Shown: one piece after another, positions 4,655 through 7,536 of the stretch
How the letters are laid out: the number at the start of each line of letters is the position of its first letter
How positions within the stretch are numbered: the first letter of the stretch is position 1
Assembly (NCBI GenBank): GCA_902488725.1
Contig: CABTXO010000072.1
Location: 1-7,536, forward strand
DNA: 7,536 nt
Source of the DNA: an uncultured Bacteroidales bacterium
GTDB taxonomy: Bacteria; Bacteroidota; Bacteroidia; Bacteroidales; UBA932
Reading direction: 5' to 3'
The notes under the pieces: model-generated
Told to the model about the DNA's origin: nothing
The model's database searches: none
What the model saw: the letters and a program-made list of their open reading frames with translations, nothing else
Made by a program: the position numbers and the translations under genes

Positions 4655-7536
4655 ATGAGTAAACGTATCACTATGCTGCTGCTTGCACTCCTTGTATCGT
4701 GGGTGCAGGTCTTCGCCCAGACCACGGTCACCGGAAAGGTGACCGGTGCAAAGGGTGAGCCGTTGGTCGGTGTCGGAGTCCTCGTGAAGGGAACGACGGT
4801 CGGAACCATGACAGACCTTGACGGAAACTGGTCTCTCAAAGTGTCCGGAGATGCCGTCCTCGTGTTTTCGTCGGTAGGCTACACCGAGCAGGAGATCGCA
4901 GTCGGCGGTCGCTCCGTGCTCAATGTGGTCATGGCCGAGTCCAGCGAGTTTCTTGAAGACGTCGTGGTCGTCGCCTACGGCACGGCGAAACGTAAGGATT
5001 TGACAGGATCCATTTCCACCATTGGCGAGAAGAGTCTTGTCTCCCAGGCGCAAGGCTCCGTTTCCCGTGCTTTGGAGGGACAGGTCGCCGGTCTTCAGAC
5101 CGCAGCGATCGACGGTCAGCCGGGTCTCGACATCGGAATCCGCATCCGGGGAATCGGTACGGCGAGCGCCAACAACTCCAACGCGCTCATCATCATCGAC
5201 GGGACGCCCGCGCTCGAAGGAACGAATGTGCTGTCCTCCATCAACCGGAATGACATCGAGAGCATCACCGTCCTCAAGGATGCGGCATCGACCGCCCTGT
5301 ACGGATCCCGCGGCGCAAACGGCGTGGTGCTTGTCACGACAAAAAGCGGAAAACCGGGGAAGATGAAGATCGCTTTCGAAGCCCGGGCAGGTTTCAATAC
5401 GATCGGAGCCAACAGCCGGTTCAAGAAGATCGGCGACGGCAATCCGGGTGAGATCTACGAGTTCGCCTGGCAGTCCATCTACAACGATGTCTACTATGGA
5501 AAAGGACAGAATACCGACGCGCTCGCCGGCAATGCTGCCGCTGCGGCGGAGTTCGCCTCCCGGCATCTGTTCGACTATACCGGCGATGCCACCGGCGGCT
5601 TCGGCCGCAACGGTCTCGGCAACAAGATGGCCTACAAGGTTCCGGGCATGACCGTGACCGCGACCGGATCCGGCACGAATGCTTCCGGCACCATGTCGGG
5701 TGCCTATCTCGTCAATCCCGACGGCAGGATCAATCCGGCCGCCATCCAGCTGTACGACGGGGAAGGCGAGGGCTCCGTCTACGATGCCCTTGTGTCCAAC
5801 CGGTTCCGCCAGGAGTACAACATCTCCGCTTCCGGTTCCACCGACAAGGTGGACTACCACGTGTCGCTGGGCATGCTGTCGGATCCCTCCTACATCTCGT
5901 GGTCGGGATTCGAACGGTACACGGGCCGCGCGAATGTCAATGCGCAGGTCACGAAATGGCTCAAATCCGGTGCGAACTTCGCATATACGCACCGCAAGAC
6001 GAAGTCCCAGTCCACCCGGTGGGGACGCAATCCGGGTTATGTGACCCAGAACGTGTTCACCTGGGTGCAGTCCAGCACCTCCCTTGACCAGATGTACGCG
6101 CGTGACGCGGACGGCAAGTTCATCACCAACACCGATCCTGCTTCGAAGTACTTCGGGGAGCGGATGGTCAATCTGAATCCCGGCCGGAAATATCCCAACG
6201 TGGCCAACAGCTATTCTCCGTTCGGCGCCACCGCCACGCCGTGGTACTACAACCTGCCGCTCTATTACTCCCAGGCGGAATATTCCCAAGTCTACGATGA
6301 CATGACCATGAAAGGTTATGTCCGGGCCTCGTTCCTGAAGTACTTTACCGCAGAGGCCAACCTCTCGTACGACAAGACCTTCGAGACCTTGATCCGCTTT
6401 TGGAACACGGAGAGCGCGCATTCCATGAACGGGCTCCAGGATAGTTTCGGTTCCGCCATCCGGCGAAACAAGAACGACTACGGTGTCTTGAACACCCAGC
6501 AGCTGCTGAACTACAACCAGGACTTCGGCAAGCACCATGTCGATGCGATGGCCGGTCACGAGTACTACCAGTATGACTTCGAGCAGATGTATCTTGCTTC
6601 GGCGCATTCCCTGCTGAATGACTTCAAGGGCTATGTGAACTTCCTGGGGACTGCCTCCTACGGTACCTTCGGGCAGGGAGCGAACGGAAATCTCCAGAAG
6701 CTGGCGATGGAGTCCTATTTCGGCCGGGCCAATTACATCTTCGACAACAAATACTATGTCTCCGCCTCGCTCCGCCGGGACGGGTCTTCCAAGTTCAAGC
6801 ACAAGGAGAACCGCTGGGGAACCTTCTGGTCCGTGGGCGGCGGCTGGCGCATTTCGTCCGAATCGTGGATGGAAGGCACGAAGAAGTGGCTCGACAACCT
6901 GAAGGTCCGCGCCAGTTACGGTGTCATCGGCAACCAGAACGGCATCGACTACTATTCCGGCTATCAGCGCTGGTCCTATGGCGGAAGCAATTGGACGGCG
7001 GCCCAGAACAATTATCCGCAAACCGTCTCCCTGACCAAAGGCAGGTGGGTGAATGACGCGCTGACCTGGGAGAACGTCCACACCACGGATGCCGGTATCG
7101 ACATGTCCCTCTTCGGCGGGAAAGTCACCGCTACGTTCGACTATTTCAACAAGCACACCGTCAATGCGATCTGGGGAAAGAACGCTTCGATGCTCGCCGC
7201 AGGGCAGCAGTCTTTGGATCAGAACACGGCGGGCATCCGCAGCCGCGGGGTCGAGTTTGAAATCAATTGGCAGCCCGTCCACACGGAAGACTGGGACGTG
7301 CTGTTCTCCCTCAACGGGACACATTACAACACCGTGCTGACCAGCATTCCCGAGGGGAATGACTATACATACACCGCCAACCCCGATGCGTGGGGGCTCG
7401 GTGGTGCCGGCAGCGGGCCGACGGAATATCTTCGCGGGGTCGGAAAGGATTACTTCAACATGTACATCTTCCGCTACGGCGGGGTGGCGGGCAATCCCGG
7501 CCTCAAATACTGGGGCTCCGACAAGGCTTGGCACAC
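4655..7536 (+). CDS. SusC-like TonB-dependent outer-membrane receptor (3'-truncated by window edge)
   Basis: This is a SusC/RagA-family transporter. With a SusD-like lid lipoprotein, such proteins import oligosaccharides across the outer membrane using TonB energy. The frame is open for 960 codons to the right edge; family members are usually about 1000-1100 residues, so only the last barrel strands are missing. Residues 1-22 form a signal peptide ending VFAQ. Residues about 23-97 are the carboxypeptidase-regulatory-like domain (TVTGKV, GEPLVGVGVLVKGTTVG, DLDGNWSL, FSSVGY). The segment EDVVVVAYGT (101-110) leads into the plug (about 110-235), which shows ALEGQVAGLQT, IRIRGIGT, LIIIDGTPA and the hallmark VLKDAASTALYGSRGANG (206-223). 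The beta-barrel follows, including YGVIGNQNG near positions 6918-6944. There is no STN domain, so direct ECF-sigma/anti-sigma signalling is not expected. The ATG at 4655 is chosen because the signal peptide follows at once; two nearby upstream ATGs are in other frames and stop within six codons. The glycan substrate cannot be read from the sequence. Confidence 0.5.
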   Translation, partial: MSKRITMLLLALLVSWVQVFAQTTVTGKVTGAKGEPLVGVGVLVKGTTVGTMTDLDGNWSLKVSGDAVLVFSSVGYTEQEIAVGGRSVLNVVMAESSEFLEDVVVVAYGTAKRKDLTGSISTIGEKSLVSQAQGSVSRALEGQVAGLQTAAIDGQPGLDIGIRIRGIGTASANNSNALIIIDGTPALEGTNVLSSINRNDIESITVLKDAASTALYGSRGANGVVLVTTKSGKPGKMKIAFEARAGFNTIGANSRFKKIGDGNPGEIYEFAWQSIYNDVYYGKGQNTDALAGNAAAAAEFASRHLFDYTGDATGGFGRNGLGNKMAYKVPGMTVTATGSGTNASGTMSGAYLVNPDGRINPAAIQLYDGEGEGSVYDALVSNRFRQEYNISASGSTDKVDYHVSLGMLSDPSYISWSGFERYTGRANVNAQVTKWLKSGANFAYTHRKTKSQSTRWGRNPGYVTQNVFTWVQSSTSLDQMYARDADGKFITNTDPASKYFGERMVNLNPGRKYPNVANSYSPFGATATPWYYNLPLYYSQAEYSQVYDDMTMKGYVRASFLKYFTAEANLSYDKTFETLIRFWNTESAHSMNGLQDSFGSAIRRNKNDYGVLNTQQLLNYNQDFGKHHVDAMAGHEYYQYDFEQMYLASAHSLLNDFKGYVNFLGTASYGTFGQGANGNLQKLAMESYFGRANYIFDNKYYVSASLRRDGSSKFKHKENRWGTFWSVGGGWRISSESWMEGTKKWLDNLKVRASYGVIGNQNGIDYYSGYQRWSYGGSNWTAAQNNYPQTVSLTKGRWVNDALTWENVHTTDAGIDMSLFGGKVTATFDYFNKHTVNAIWGKNASMLAAGQQSLDQNTAGIRSRGVEFEINWQPVHTEDWDVLFSLNGTHYNTVLTSIPEGNDYTYTANPDAWGLGGAGSGPTEYLRGVGKDYFNMYIFRYGGVAGNPGLKYWGSDKAWH

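Noticed and set aside
4628..7534. Antisense open frame of 968 codons on the minus strand opposite the susC-like gene
   Set aside because: It is the exact-register complement of a clear SusC-family coding sequence. It has no recognisable domain, has low-complexity composition rich in Val, Gly, Arg, Ile and His, and is open only because the sense gene lacks TTA, CTA and TCA codons.
1..7536. CRISPR array, tRNA/rRNA gene, insertion sequence or phage element
   Set aside because: No regularly spaced repeats, cloverleaf-like sequence, transposase motifs or terminal inverted repeats were seen. Nearly all of the window is accounted for by three coding sequences.

Overview
The window looks like part of a polysaccharide utilization locus (PUL) from a GC-rich member of the Bacteroidota, most likely a gut- or rumen-type Bacteroidales. 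The reasons are a SusC-family TonB-dependent receptor with its N-terminal carboxypeptidase-regulatory-like domain, a Bacteroidota-type GH106 lipoprotein, a GH92 alpha-mannosidase, and starts without a Shine-Dalgarno sequence behind AT-rich leaders. Coding DNA is visibly GC-rich, with G/C at most third codon positions. Genus cannot be fixed from this sequence alone.

Layout: (1) positions 2-997, plus strand, the C-terminal part of a GH92 exo-alpha-mannosidase whose N-terminal half lies upstream of the window; (2) positions 998-1085, an 88-bp convergent gap with only weak hairpins; (3) positions 1086-4412, minus strand, a complete 1108-residue GH106-type alpha-L-rhamnosidase lipoprotein; (4) positions 4413-4654, a 242-bp AT-rich divergent control region holding a helically phased direct repeat and two dyads; (5) positions 4655-7536, plus strand, a SusC-like outer-membrane receptor that runs off the right edge after 960 codons. 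A SusD-like lipoprotein would be expected just beyond the edge.

Working model (inference): the SusC-like protein imports oligosaccharides through the outer membrane, and the two exo-acting hydrolases remove terminal alpha-mannose and alpha-L-rhamnose. That pairing would suit a glycan carrying both sugars. However, the GH92 gene points toward the GH106 gene, so it could belong to a neighbouring transcription unit.

No RNA gene, CRISPR array, transposon or phage element was seen, and I found no clearly undescribed system. The points most worth a second look are the architecture of the divergent control region, a possible frameshift at the very end of the GH92 gene, and the absence of TTA, CTA and TCA codons from the susC-like gene, which creates a very long antisense open frame.
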